Positions 44,521 through 53,486 of a stretch of 64,000 nucleotides of DNA are shown here, in pieces. The notes below the pieces were generated by a model, which made no database searches, was not told the origin of the DNA, and saw only the letters and a list, made by a program, of their open reading frames with translations. The stretch is from Anaerovibrio sp. JC8 (GTDB lineage: Bacteria > Bacillota > Negativicutes > Selenomonadales > Selenomonadaceae): contig NZ_ANBM01000001.1 in assembly GCF_002100115.1 (NCBI RefSeq), forward strand, positions 248,001 through 312,000, written 5' to 3'. The position numbers and the translations under genes are program-made. The stretch's first letter is position 1. Each line of letters begins with the position of its first letter.

Positions 44521-44991
44521 TTATCTACTCCTTTTCTCCATTTTGTTTATCATAGCAATCCTATCCACGTGATATAAGCCCAAAAATTTCGTAGATAAAA
44601 AAATATCCACTCTTCTTTTTACATCTTCATACGACATAAAATTAGCTCCAAAGGCCACGATATTGGCATCGTTGTGTTGCCTAAGCAATGCAGCTACTTC
44701 ATCACTATAAGCAATACCACAACGAACATTTGGTACTTTGTTTGCGGCTATAGCCATACCTTCGCCTGAACCACAAATTAAAATACCAAAATCGGACAAT
44801 TGACTTGAAACCAGTTCTCCTACTTTTTGAGCAAAAACTGGATAATCACAAACTTCTTCCTGAAAGGTTCCAGCATCTTCAACATGGTATCCTTGAGCCT
44901 TCAGATAACATATAAGTTTTTTCTTATATACAAAACCGGATCTATCAGAGCCAATAGCGATTCCAACATTTTTCTTAACTTTCATATTCAT
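44521..44991 (-). CDS. RpiB/LacAB-family sugar-phosphate isomerase, 156 aa
   Basis: Shows the RpiB active-site pattern: IAIGSDRSGFVYKKKLICYL, LICGSGEGMAIAANKVPNVRCG with the catalytic Cys, and ALLRQHNDANIVAFGA. It interconverts aldose and ketose phosphates such as ribose-5-P and ribulose-5-P. It sits directly before the aminotransferase gene (1 base apart) and after licD (overlapping by 4 bases), so it probably provides the ketose phosphate used by this module rather than central metabolism. Confidence 0.85.
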   Translation of the reverse strand: MNMKVKKNVGIAIGSDRSGFVYKKKLICYLKAQGYHVEDAGTFQEEVCDYPVFAQKVGELVSSQLSDFGILICGSGEGMAIAANKVPNVRCGIAYSDEVAALLRQHNDANIVAFGANFMSYEDVKRRVDIFLSTKFLGLYHVDRIAMINKMEKRSR

Positions 44992-45815
44992 AATCTATAT
45001 GTCCTATAATGGTGATGCCCAACCCTGTCTTTCTCTGGTGGTAATTTCATGTAATCATTGAATATCTTTTTTAATACAGCATCATATTCTTTAGGTATTT
45101 TAAATGAATAATTCTCAAAATTGCTATCCATAAGCTCAGTAAACATACTTCTAGGAAACACATCTTCTTCTCCACCAACTATCCAAACACCACAACCAAC
45201 ATAGTCTGATGCTTCATACTCTTCGTATTTAATGCATTTCAGCTTTCTCTGAAAATAATCTTTACCCATAATTTTTGAAAAAATGAACACAGGAATCTTC
45301 AGTATGTTTTTTAATATCTTATGACCAGAAGTATTAATTTCCGTAGAATAATGTTGACGTGTTGCTTGAAAACAACATGTAGAAAGAAAATCTGCCTTTT
45401 TTGCTTTTTTTACTGCTAATTTGTAATCATTTCCCAATCCATCCAAAGGATATACATCTATAAAGACACCCATTCCATATGGCTTTTCATTGTCAACTAC
45501 TAACTTATATCTGTTGTCACTAAACCGGGAAATCATATATGGATATTCTGGACATTCATCATAATTAAACAATCGTATATGCGGGTATTCCTCTGCATGC
45601 TCTTTGAAGTATGACAATAGTCTCTCATAATCCGGTCTAGGCATCATAATATCCACATCATCATCCCAGGGAATAAACCCCTTATGTCTTACCGCACCCA
45701 GCAGAGTCCCATAAGCCAAGAAATATCGACTACCTATTTTTTCGCATAAATCGGTTATTGTTTTCAACACCTCTAGCGCAACTTCTTGTGTTTCGCGTAT
45801 TGTTAATTCCTGCAT
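44988..45815 (-). CDS. LicD-family phosphotransferase, 275 aa
   Basis: SRYFLAYGTLLGAVRHKGFIPWDDDVDIMMPRPDYERLL carries the LicD acidic cluster; the ending FNDYMKLPPEKDR is typical. Expected to move an alditol/choline-type phosphate from a CDP carrier to a sugar. It overlaps the acyltransferase gene by 13 bases and the isomerase gene by 4, so these genes are translated together. It is the most likely user of the CDP product of the 42-43 kb enzymes. Confidence 0.88.
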   Translation of the reverse strand: MQELTIRETQEVALEVLKTITDLCEKIGSRYFLAYGTLLGAVRHKGFIPWDDDVDIMMPRPDYERLLSYFKEHAEEYPHIRLFNYDECPEYPYMISRFSDNRYKLVVDNEKPYGMGVFIDVYPLDGLGNDYKLAVKKAKKADFLSTCCFQATRQHYSTEINTSGHKILKNILKIPVFIFSKIMGKDYFQRKLKCIKYEEYEASDYVGCGVWIVGGEEDVFPRSMFTELMDSNFENYSFKIPKEYDAVLKKIFNDYMKLPPEKDRVGHHHYRTYRL

Positions 45816-46834
45816 GTTGCCTCCATTGTAAACATCTCCATAACAAATCTCTCAAGGTACTTCCATACTTCAATAAAAACTATTAAACTGCCAACAACAA
45901 ACAAACATGTTGTCATAAAACCAAGTAATCCATTACCCAATATATATAAGCCATGAAGCTTCTCAACACCACGAAATATTACCATTTGTGCCAAGTATAA
46001 TTCTAAGCTTATACCACTAAGATATTTCATCACACTATTGCTTAAAATCCTACTTTCAACACTAATGGAGTATATCAGCCAAGGCCAAAAAACTATCAAC
46101 AATTTGGGTACCAATGGTATATTTACCGGCACAACATAATAGGAAACAGTCAAAAATACGCATAAGCATAACCAAGCCAATCTGTAACGAGATATGAATT
46201 CTTTTATTTTACCCCTATAAAGGTATGTTACCCCCCCAGAAAGAAACCAAGGCGCACAATACAAAAAATTATGTCGATGAGTAAAATCTGCAATAACATA
46301 CTTATCCGTAAAAAAATAAAACGAACAAAATAGTGATAATATCATACTTAACACAAATGTTACGCATGCTCTTTTGGGGGTCCAGCAGAGATAAACAATA
46401 AACGGAAACAACATATAGAAAAGAAAAATTACTCCCAATGTCCAACTCACGCCGATAACATCTAGTTCGTTGTTAGGTAATAGCGCAAATACCAATGTTG
46501 CTTCTGTAAATCCCTCAATAATATGTTCAAAACTCTGGTCTACAATAATATCAATAAGGATTAACGTTGCAAAAAATGGTAATAATTTCTTGTATCTTTT
46601 GCTATAAAAACTGTCTAAATCAATGTTGTTGTTTTTTAACCTTGTATAGTAACCACAAAACATTCCAAATCCACTGATTATTAAAAATAATGGGACAAAA
46701 TGTGTAAAAGAACCAACCACATCATCAAATACAGATGGTAAAACATAGGAAGCATTCGCCTTGATATGCATAGCTATTATTCCCAGACAAGCTATTACTC
46801 TCAAACCATCTAAATTATCATACCTCTCTGCCAT
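45803..46834 (-). CDS. acyltransferase 3 (OafA-like) membrane protein, 343 aa
   Basis: About ten hydrophobic segments with the family start NLDGLRVIACLGIIAMHIKAN (conserved His), FLIISGFGMFCGYYTR and KRYKKLLPFF. Family members O-acetylate or otherwise acylate exported polysaccharides at the membrane. The gene overlaps the end of the glycosyltransferase gene by 17 bases. The acyl acceptor is unknown. Confidence 0.87.
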   Translation of the reverse strand: MAERYDNLDGLRVIACLGIIAMHIKANASYVLPSVFDDVVGSFTHFVPLFLIISGFGMFCGYYTRLKNNNIDLDSFYSKRYKKLLPFFATLILIDIIVDQSFEHIIEGFTEATLVFALLPNNELDVIGVSWTLGVIFLFYMLFPFIVYLCWTPKRACVTFVLSMILSLFCSFYFFTDKYVIADFTHRHNFLYCAPWFLSGGVTYLYRGKIKEFISRYRLAWLCLCVFLTVSYYVVPVNIPLVPKLLIVFWPWLIYSISVESRILSNSVMKYLSGISLELYLAQMVIFRGVEKLHGLYILGNGLLGFMTTCLFVVGSLIVFIEVWKYLERFVMEMFTMEATCRN

Positions 46835-48050
46835 ACAAAAAAACTCCCTGATATTTATGAGCTATATATCCCCAGCTATACTCATCGATAATTCTTTTCT
46901 GGGCCATAACTCCGTATTCGCAACGCTGTTTATTGTCCATTTTATTAACCTTGTCAACCAAGGACGCCAAATCACCAGTAACCTTGTTCCAATATAAAGC
47001 GGCCTCTTTAGCAACTTCTCTATTAAATCCAACATCAAGTAATAAATTCAGCTTAGTGCTACCCAATGCTTCTAAAAGGCTTGGATTAGTCCCTCCCACT
47101 TCATGACCATGAAAATACCCATAGGCGTTTTCGCGAATTTTTTTCAGAAGTTCCTTATCATAGACTGTTCCTACAAACTTTATTCTGGGATCAGAATTCC
47201 AATGCAGTTTTGCTTCTAGTTTTGCCAAGAATCTATCATTTACATTTGTAATTAACGCAAAATCCTTGGTAGTGTGTGACTGCATAAATTCCCGGATCAT
47301 TGTTTCATAGTTATTTTCTGGAACAAAGCGGCCCACTACCAAATAGTATTGATCGGGCTTGAGTTCGTTTTTATTGAGCCACTCCACAAACTTTGGGGCA
47401 TTATCATCAAGCTTTGATGGAATAATATCAGCGCCATAAGCAATATAGGTTGTATTTTCTACACCATATTCTTTTCTCATATATTTCTCTATATTCACTG
47501 AGTCACATATAATTAAGTCCGAGGATTTAACCATCTTTTTTTCTGACCACTTCCAGTATTTCCGTACCGGTAGTGACCATTTAGCCCTTTTCCATTCATG
47601 TCCATCAGGATTCAAATAGTATTTTCCTCCTATGGACTTGATTTGCTTGACCAGACCATTGATAAACAAACCAATTCTACAAGTCAGAATGTAAAAAATT
47701 GGGTGTTCTATATTGTACTCCTTGCAATAATTGATTGAATACTGCACCGCAGCTCTGTCATAATAAATGGCTACGGCAGGACCAATGTTAGGACAAGGAA
47801 TTTTAAATACATGGGCATTTTTATATGTAAACTCATAAACTCTGCCGTCATTGTCATTAACAACATCAGAAATGGATGAAAGCTTCGTTTCATCCATATA
47901 TCCTTCACCATTAGCTTTACAGGCCACATGGTATTTAATTGTCAGTTCATTTTCATGTTCGCCAATTAACCTGTCTACAAAGGTTTCGTATCCACCATAT
48001 TGTCCAATGGATTTGGCTCCTATAATAAACACATGCTGAACATCACACAT
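46818..48050 (-). CDS. DUF1972/rhamnosyltransferase-like GT-B glycosyltransferase, about 410 aa
   Basis: Starts with VFIIGAKSIGQYGGYETFVDRL, the hallmark of Cps2T-like beta-1,4-rhamnosyltransferases (DUF1972). The C-terminal GT4-like half has YYLVVGRFVPENNYETMIREF and GYFHGHEVGGTNPSLLEALG (donor E-x7-E region). GGAGAG lies about 11 bases before ATG 48050; the frame also contains an upstream TTG. It often adds the second sugar after the WbaP-type priming step. The rhamnose assignment is by family only; no rml genes are in the window. Confidence 0.83.
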   Translation of the reverse strand: MCDVQHVFIIGAKSIGQYGGYETFVDRLIGEHENELTIKYHVACKANGEGYMDETKLSSISDVVNDNDGRVYEFTYKNAHVFKIPCPNIGPAVAIYYDRAAVQYSINYCKEYNIEHPIFYILTCRIGLFINGLVKQIKSIGGKYYLNPDGHEWKRAKWSLPVRKYWKWSEKKMVKSSDLIICDSVNIEKYMRKEYGVENTTYIAYGADIIPSKLDDNAPKFVEWLNKNELKPDQYYLVVGRFVPENNYETMIREFMQSHTTKDFALITNVNDRFLAKLEAKLHWNSDPRIKFVGTVYDKELLKKIRENAYGYFHGHEVGGTNPSLLEALGSTKLNLLLDVGFNREVAKEAALYWNKVTGDLASLVDKVNKMDNKQRCEYGVMAQKRIIDEYSWGYIAHKYQGVFLYGREV

Positions 48051-48123
48051 TAAAATTAATCTCTCCAAAACAGCGGTAAAGGTACAAAATCAAATCTCCA
48101 TCAATTTTGCACCTTCATCTCCA

Positions 48124-49490
48124 TTAATATCCTTCTTTTCTATACATCCAAAAACCATATATTAGGCAAATTAATATCCCTATTGACATTCCTCCTAGAG
48201 TTATCAGCCTTCTATTTGGAGCACACTTTTTTATAGGCAGATTAGCCTTATCTATCACCTGAATATCCATGCTTTCCATAGTAGCTTCAATCTTAGATTG
48301 TTCACTTTGCTTAACTAGAGCTATATATACCTCATTCTTTATTTCAGCATCGCGTTTTAATTTCAGATATTCAAGTGCATCCTCTGAAAGCTGCGCCATG
48401 TCAGAGTCAGCCTCTGCCATCTGTGCTCTTACAGCTATCTCGCTGGCGTTTGCCACTGCCATATCAACCTGAGCTTGAGCCTGGGCTTGCACCAATGCTG
48501 CCTGTGTAGGATTCATAGAAGCCGTCCCTCCAGCCACTGCATCAGCTACTTCTCTAGAAAGACTGATTTTTAAGGAACGGAGTTGTTCTCTGGCACTAAT
48601 AAGTTCCGGATGTTCTTCCGTATATTTTTGCTCAAGCTTAATTATTTCAACTTCTTGTTCAGCAATCTTTTCTCTTAACTCAACTACTACTGTACTATCT
48701 GCAATATTAAACGTAGAAAGATTTGCATTTTGCTTACCAAGCTCACTGCTAGCAGCCTCAATTTGAGCCCCAGCAGCCTGCTGTTTTACCAAAAACTCAC
48801 CTAAAGCCTTATCATAAATAGTTTCTCTCTCTACCATTGCCTTTGCCTGCTCATCTGGTAAATACACTTTATGTTCTCTACTGAAAGATTCAAGCTTGCT
48901 GGCAGCCTCATCAGACTCCTTCTTGGTATTATCTATGCGTTCATTAAGAAACTTCACCATATATGATTGACTGTTCTGGTTAACATCTGTCATTACTTTT
49001 AAGAAGTTATCTACTACATTGGCAGAAATCATTTGTGCTTCCTCTGGCGTTCGACCTCTGCCAATAACATTTATAAGGTTGGTACCTTTAACATTCTCAA
49101 TTTCCAAATTACTCTTAGCGAAACCCGCAGCTGTCATTTTTTCCCGTGTCTCTGGTGTAATATCCTCCAACTGATCCATAATAGGTTCCAGTACTGCACG
49201 AGATTTCATTATTTCGATATAGTTCATTGTAACAGATGATGAACCACTCCCCCCCCCAACATAGCCAAAGCGGTGGCGGCACTAGAAGATAAATCCAGCT
49301 TACTTGACTTATTTGTCTGCACCAAGGTATTTGACTCAAAGGTGGGAGGAATTATTAAAGAAATAATCATAGCACCAATAGTACAGGCGGCAATAATACC
49401 CCCTGCGATTTTTCTTCTGTCCCATAAAATGCCAAAGAGTTTCCCCAAATCAATTTCAATTTCATCATCTTCTTTAAGTTTTTCTTCCAT
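48124..49490 (-). pseudogene. Wzz-type chain-length determinant, broken or phase-variable at a G9 run
   Basis: N-terminal part (ATG 49490): IDLGKLFGILWDRRKI, a membrane segment (GGIIAACTIGAMIISLIIP) and LDLSSSAATALAML, ending early at 49224. The second frame holds the periplasmic coiled-coil region (KSRAVLEPIMDQL, VVDNFLKVM, HPELISAREQLRSL) and the second membrane segment (LITLGGMSIGILICLIYGF). They meet at nine C on the plus strand (49249-49257). One more G on the coding strand would give a continuous protein of about 455 residues (LGGGSGSSSVT at the join). There is no kinase domain. It controls polymer length with Wzy and partners the Wza-like protein. Confidence 0.88.
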
Positions 49491-49527
49491 ATTTCGTAAA
49501 ATCTCCTAATTAAAAGTGTTATATGAC

Positions 49528-49623
49528 CTCATCCGTCAGCTTCGCTGACACCTTCTCCCAAGGAGAAGGCTTTAAACCTCATCCACCGCTAAAGCGGTCC
49601 CCCTTCCCCAAAGGGGAAGGCTA
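49528..49623. repeat. dispersed palindromic repeat between wzz-like and wza-like genes
   Basis: Two units: CCTCATCCGTCAGCTTCGCTGACACC with CTTCTCCCAAGGAGAAGGC, then CCTCATCCACCGCTAAAGCGGTCC with CCTTCCCCAAAGGGGAAGGC. Each has two nested inverted repeats. A third unit is at 50461. The type is familiar from many Firmicutes as an intergenic REP/MITE-like element. Confidence 0.75.
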
Positions 49624-49668
49624 TTATTCACTATAACTTCCTATAACTAATCATTATCGGAAGTTTCT

Positions 49669-50427
49669 TTATTTTACAATGCTCCTATATACAGAATAGA
49701 TATTAATATAAGGAGCAATATCTTCACTCCAAATAACCTTACCTGAATCTGGTACATAAACAATATCGCCATCTTCAATAACAATGTTCTGACTCATATC
49801 ATGATTCTTCACAAAGCCATCCAGATTTACTTCCCTGAAATATAATTTATCATCAATCTGACGAAGAACCTGCACATGCTTGGACCGACCTCTCTTATCC
49901 ACACCGCCGGCAGCAGAAATGGCTGCATAAACATTCATGTTATCTACAGGCATTTCCTTTATGCCTTGAGATCTAACATTCCCCATAACATAAACCTTAC
50001 GTTTTCCATACTCAGTTAAGAACACATTAAAACCAGACAATTTAAAATACCTGCCCAGTTTATCTTCAAGTAAGGTTCTTGCCTCCTCTAAAGTTAGGCC
50101 GGCCAACTTTACATTGCCCACATAAGGAATCTGAGCTATGCCATCTACACCAATCATTATATCATTTCTAGTTGAGGTTGAAGTTGCTGCTGCAAACTCC
50201 TCAAATCCAATAGCTATAAGCTGTATTTTGTCATACTTAAACAGCCTATACTCATCAAGCATATTATCCTTTCGCATTTTATTTACTTTAAATACGCTGT
50301 CATCGCCGTCTTTTACTACCACCACATTATCCTGGGATACCGGTGCAGCATATACTGCACTGGCATGACAGCCTATAGTTAATGCCGCGCCCAAAATACA
50401 GGCCGCTAATAATGATTTTTTCTTCAT
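49669..50427 (-). CDS. Wza-like polysaccharide export protein, 252 aa
   Basis: Signal peptide (MKKKSLLAACILGAALTIG to AVYAA). A poly_export domain follows (YDKIQLIAIGFEEFA, IMIGVDGIAQIPYVGNVKLAGLTLEEARTLL), then an SLBB domain (RKVYVMGNVRSQGIKEM, NVYAAISAAGGV, IVIEDGDIVYVP). It forms or seeds the outer-membrane/periplasmic export channel. It is smaller than E. coli Wza (about 380 aa) and has no clear lipobox. Flanked by palindromic repeats on both sides. Confidence 0.88.
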   Translation of the reverse strand: MKKKSLLAACILGAALTIGCHASAVYAAPVSQDNVVVVKDGDDSVFKVNKMRKDNMLDEYRLFKYDKIQLIAIGFEEFAAATSTSTRNDIMIGVDGIAQIPYVGNVKLAGLTLEEARTLLEDKLGRYFKLSGFNVFLTEYGKRKVYVMGNVRSQGIKEMPVDNMNVYAAISAAGGVDKRGRSKHVQVLRQIDDKLYFREVNLDGFVKNHDMSQNIVIEDGDIVYVPDSGKVIWSEDIAPYINIYSVYRSIVK

Positions 50428-50460
50428 AACAAACTCTCCAATTAAAAAATATTATTTGTT

Positions 50461-50534
50461 GAACCTCATCCACCGCCCCTTACAGGGACTAGCTTCGCGT
50501 CGCAAGCGGTCTCCCTTCCCCAAAGGGGAAGGCT
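50461..50534. repeat. dispersed palindromic repeat, second location
   Basis: CCTCATCCACCGCCCCTTACAGGG, then GCAAGCGGTCTCCC and CCTTCCCCAAAGGGGAAGGC; same family as 49528-49623. It fills most of the space between the export gene and the priming transferase gene. Confidence 0.75.
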
Positions 50535-50537
50535 TAA

Positions 50538-52001
50538 CTAATAAGCTCCGCTTTTTTCTAAAACTATCTTAAAGGTCTTAGCCAAGAACATTATATCTCT
50601 TGCCAAGGACCAATTTTTTACATACCAGACATCCATGGCCACGCGGTCTGCAAAGGTTACGTCATTGCGACCGTTGATCTGCCAAAAGCCTGTAATACCT
50701 GGCTTTGCCATGGTTATAATTTCCACATCAGCTCCCATGTCTGCCTTTTCTCTTGGCAGATATGGTCTTGGACCCACCAGACTCATGGTTCCCTCCAGCA
50801 CATTAAGTAGCTGTGGCAGCTCATCCAGACTAGTTTTGCGCATCCAACGGCCAGCCCGGGTTACCCGGGGATCATAGCCTCTTAGCTTGGCGAATTCTTT
50901 CCACTCCGTTGCTGCCTCGTGATTCTCGGCCAAGTATTTCTTTAGCCTTTCATCCCCGTCAGTATACATGGAACGGAATTTATAGCAGGTAAAATTCTTG
51001 CCACCCTCCCCTAGACGCTGGGCATTGTAAAACACACTGCCCTTGGAATCCAGCTTTATGATAATTCCCAGTACAAAAAGTATAGGGATAATTATTGGCA
51101 TAAAAGTCAAAGTAAAGAAAAAATCAAACAGTCTTTTCAATACCCTACTGCGGACACGGGCCAGATTATTGTAGCTTTTCAACAAGGTTATCTGTTCACT
51201 AAACAAGGTCTGTATCTGTACACTACCCATTGGGGTCCCCACCAAATTAGGTGCAAACAATATATTCCTCACATAAGGGCGAATATCTGTCAGCAGTTGG
51301 TCCATTTTGTCCTTGTCCATACCCGGAGCTGACACCAGCACCGTATTTATGTCCATGTCCTGTACAATACTTACTGCTTCATCCATCTTTCCCAATAGAG
51401 GGTACTCCGATGGGAGTTCATCTGATATGGGATTATCGTCAATGAGCCCCACTATCTCATAGCGGTAAGCTAAATCTTTATCAAAATAGGCCTTAATGCG
51501 TTCAGCAGTCTTTCCGGCACCAATTACTATTATTTCTTCCTTTAGCAGTGTGGAGCTTTTGATAAACTTGGATATGGCGTATCTAAGTGTCGCCACCCAG
51601 CCCAAGGAGGTAAATATGAATAAGAAGCAAAAGAATCTAGATACCTTACCACTGGCGTTGATTACAAACAAGATAATTATGCTCATAACCATGCCAAAGA
51701 GAAGACCTTTGAACACCCCCTGGCTCACGTCCAGTGAAGGTCGGTTGAACTCATAACCACTTTGTACAGCAATGCATAAGATAAATACCAAAGGTATATA
51801 TATGAATTGGTAATTTATCGGCAATACAAAAACAGTAGGCAAAAATCCCTGAAACAGCTCCCTAATCTGATAGGCAGTTTCCTGAGCAAGTACCAAGGCA
51901 ATATAGTCTACTATAATGAAGAGCAACATGGTGGCATAATGTCTCCTTGATGACCTTCTTCCCTTTACATTGTCTTGCAAAACATTACCACACTCCAGCA
52001 C
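50538..52001 (-). CDS. WbaP/CpsE-type undecaprenyl-phosphate sugar phosphotransferase, 487 aa
   Basis: Primes polysaccharide synthesis by moving a sugar-1-phosphate to undecaprenyl phosphate at the inner membrane. Four N-terminal membrane segments, a CoA-binding-like cytoplasmic domain ([25 protein letters not shown]), another membrane helix, then the catalytic core: [44 protein letters not shown] and [16 protein letters not shown]. The frame opens with GTG 52001; an internal TTG about 7 codons on has GGAG upstream, so the start is uncertain. First gene of the polysaccharide operon. Confidence 0.92.
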   Translation of the reverse strand: MLECGNVLQDNVKGRRSSRRHYATMLLFIIVDYIALVLAQETAYQIRELFQGFLPTVFVLPINYQFIYIPLVFILCIAVQSGYEFNRPSLDVSQGVFKGLLFGMVMSIIILFVINASGKVSRFFCFLFIFTSLGWVATLRYAISKFIKSSTLLKEEIIVIGAGKTAERIKAYFDKDLAYRYEIVGLIDDNPISDELPSEYPLLGKMDEAVSIVQDMDINTVLVSAPGMDKDKMDQLLTDIRPYVRNILFAPNLVGTPMGSVQIQTLFSEQITLLKSYNNLARVRSRVLKRLFDFFFTLTFMPIIIPILFVLGIIIKLDSKGSVFYNAQRLGEGGKNFTCYKFRSMYTDGDERLKKYLAENHEAATEWKEFAKLRGYDPRVTRAGRWMRKTSLDELPQLLNVLEGTMSLVGPRPYLPREKADMGADVEIITMAKPGITGFWQINGRNDVTFADRVAMDVWYVKNWSLARDIMFLAKTFKIVLEKSGAY

Positions 52002-52049
52002 ATGCCTTAATTTAGCACACAGTATTTCAGTTTAAACATAACCTATGAC

Positions 52050-52078
52050 ATTGTATCACTTTTCACCTTTTTCTTCAA
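52050..52078 (-). promoter_or_regulatory. probable sigma-A promoter of the polysaccharide operon
   Basis: On the minus strand, TTGAAG (52078-52073) and TACAAT (52055-52050) are 17 bases apart. The start of the priming transferase gene is about 50 bases downstream. It is the best promoter-like site seen in the locus, and it follows the tatA terminator. Confidence 0.6.
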
Positions 52079-52133
52079 CAACGTCCAATTCTTTTATTAC
52101 TTAAAGAAACAATTTAATTATTACGCATCAACC

Positions 52134-52164
52134 AAAAAGGTATGGCATATAAATGCCATACCTT
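52134..52164 (-). terminator. Rho-independent terminator of tatA
   Basis: AAGGTATGGCAT and ATGCCATACCTT form a 12-pair stem with a short loop, followed on the minus strand by TTTTT. It lies 17 bases after the tatA stop and separates the housekeeping genes from the polysaccharide operon. Confidence 0.85.
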
Positions 52165-52180
52165 AATTTATATTATCATT

Positions 52181-52390
52181 TTACTTATTCTGCTCACTAT
52201 CTACTGTTTTAGTTTCTTTTGTTGCCTTCGGTGTTGGTTCATCATCCATGATACCGTTGGACACCTTGCGGAATTCCCTGATGGTTTTCCCCAGAGTACG
52301 CCCCACCTCCGGCAGCTTGCCAGGACCAAATACAATTAGGCCGATAATAAGAATTATTATGAGCTCCGGTACACCTATACCAAACATCAC
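52181..52390 (-). CDS. tatA: TatA twin-arginine translocase subunit, 69 aa
   Basis: Single N-terminal membrane helix (VPELIIILIIGLIVFG), then FGPGKLPEVGRTLGKTIREFRK, the amphipathic helix with the conserved FGP and KLP. The acidic/lysine tail is typical of TatA/E. No tatB or tatC is adjacent. It lies 32 bases after the polyprenyl synthase gene. Confidence 0.93.
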   Translation of the reverse strand: MMFGIGVPELIIILIIGLIVFGPGKLPEVGRTLGKTIREFRKVSNGIMDDEPTPKATKETKTVDSEQNK

Positions 52391-52422
52391 GTTACCTCCG
52401 TGAAAGCTGCATACTGCAGCCT

Positions 52423-53394
52423 TTAGAACTTTCTGCCGGCAATAAAATCCGCTGCAAAGTAATAAGCCTCTCGTACATCTACTGGAATGCTATCTGGAAG
52501 GACATTTCTGGCTCTGTCCAGATATTCCTCAACCTTTTTCTTGGTAAAGTCTATTCCGCCACTCGCTCTGACAATCTCTATTGCTCTTTCCAAGTTTTCC
52601 GTGTTCATATTGCGGTCAGTTACTATGTTCAGAAGCTCATCCCGGTCAGAACTGGTTTCCAACGCCCTGATAGCCGGCAGTGTAATAATGCCCTGTAAAA
52701 TATCATTTCCAGCAGGCTTGCCAATGGTCTTGGAATCCCCCGTCAGGTCCAGCAAATCATCTGTAAGCTGGAAAGCCATGCCCACAGAATAGCCATAATC
52801 ATACAGTGCCTTGACCTCCGCCTCAGGCAGCCCCATTACATGGCCCCCCAGTTGGCAGCTGATAGCCAAAAAGTTGGCTGTCTTCATGGCAATACGCTCA
52901 TAATATTCCTCTGTGTCACAGGAAGCCTTGTAGATTTCCTTGTTCTGAATCAATTCACCGGCAGACAAATCAGCCAACAAGCGTGAAAGCTGATTGTTGA
53001 CATAATCCCCATAGCCATTATCGGTCACCAGCATAAAGGCCTTGGCAAAGAGATAATCCCCAGCCAGAATAGCCAGCTGATTTCCCCACTTGGCATTGGC
53101 CGTAGCCTCTCCCCGCCGTGTTGAGGCACTATCCAGTACATCATCATGCACCAGAGAAGCCATATGTATAAGCTCCAGGGCTACCGCCAGCGGCATAACT
53201 CTTTTTAAGTCGAAGTCTTTGCTACAGCGGGCAGCCAGAAAAAACATTGCTGGGCGCAAACGCTTGCCACCAGACTTAATGAGGTGATTTCCAATTTCCG
53301 TAATTGTATCTACCGGAGAGACTACAGACTCATACAAAGCAGTCTCCAACTCATCCAAATCTGACTTTATGATATCAAACAACTTAGTAGTCAA
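52423..53394 (-). CDS. trans-polyprenyl diphosphate synthase, 323 aa
   Basis: Builds medium-chain isoprenoid diphosphates (heptaprenyl/octaprenyl type, quinone side chain). Motifs: GGKRLRPAMFFLAARC, first Asp-rich LVHDDVLDSASTRRG, GDYLFAKAFML and second Asp-rich QLTDDLLDLTGDS with GKPAGNDI. All catalytic residues are present. It probably serves menaquinone, the electron carrier used by the fumarate reductase nearby. Chain length cannot be fixed from sequence. Confidence 0.9.
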   Translation of the reverse strand: MTTKLFDIIKSDLDELETALYESVVSPVDTITEIGNHLIKSGGKRLRPAMFFLAARCSKDFDLKRVMPLAVALELIHMASLVHDDVLDSASTRRGEATANAKWGNQLAILAGDYLFAKAFMLVTDNGYGDYVNNQLSRLLADLSAGELIQNKEIYKASCDTEEYYERIAMKTANFLAISCQLGGHVMGLPEAEVKALYDYGYSVGMAFQLTDDLLDLTGDSKTIGKPAGNDILQGIITLPAIRALETSSDRDELLNIVTDRNMNTENLERAIEIVRASGGIDFTKKKVEEYLDRARNVLPDSIPVDVREAYYFAADFIAGRKF

Positions 53395-53486
53395 TTCTTT
53401 TCCCTCTCAAATCACAATCTAGCACCATATAATTTTACTATATATTCCAGTGTTTTTCAAATAAACTTTGATTATACTATACAGTT

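Noticed and set aside
49528-49623. Considered as a CRISPR or riboswitch because of repeated hairpins
   Set aside because: Only two units with no regular spacers, and the same units recur upstream of another gene. This is a dispersed palindromic repeat.
34722-52001. Considered as a classic teichoic acid locus because of the TarI/LicD-like genes
   Set aside because: The Wza-, Wzz-, WbaP- and Wzx/Wzy-type genes indicate a Wzy-dependent polysaccharide in a two-membrane cell. No tagB/F/G/H genes are present.
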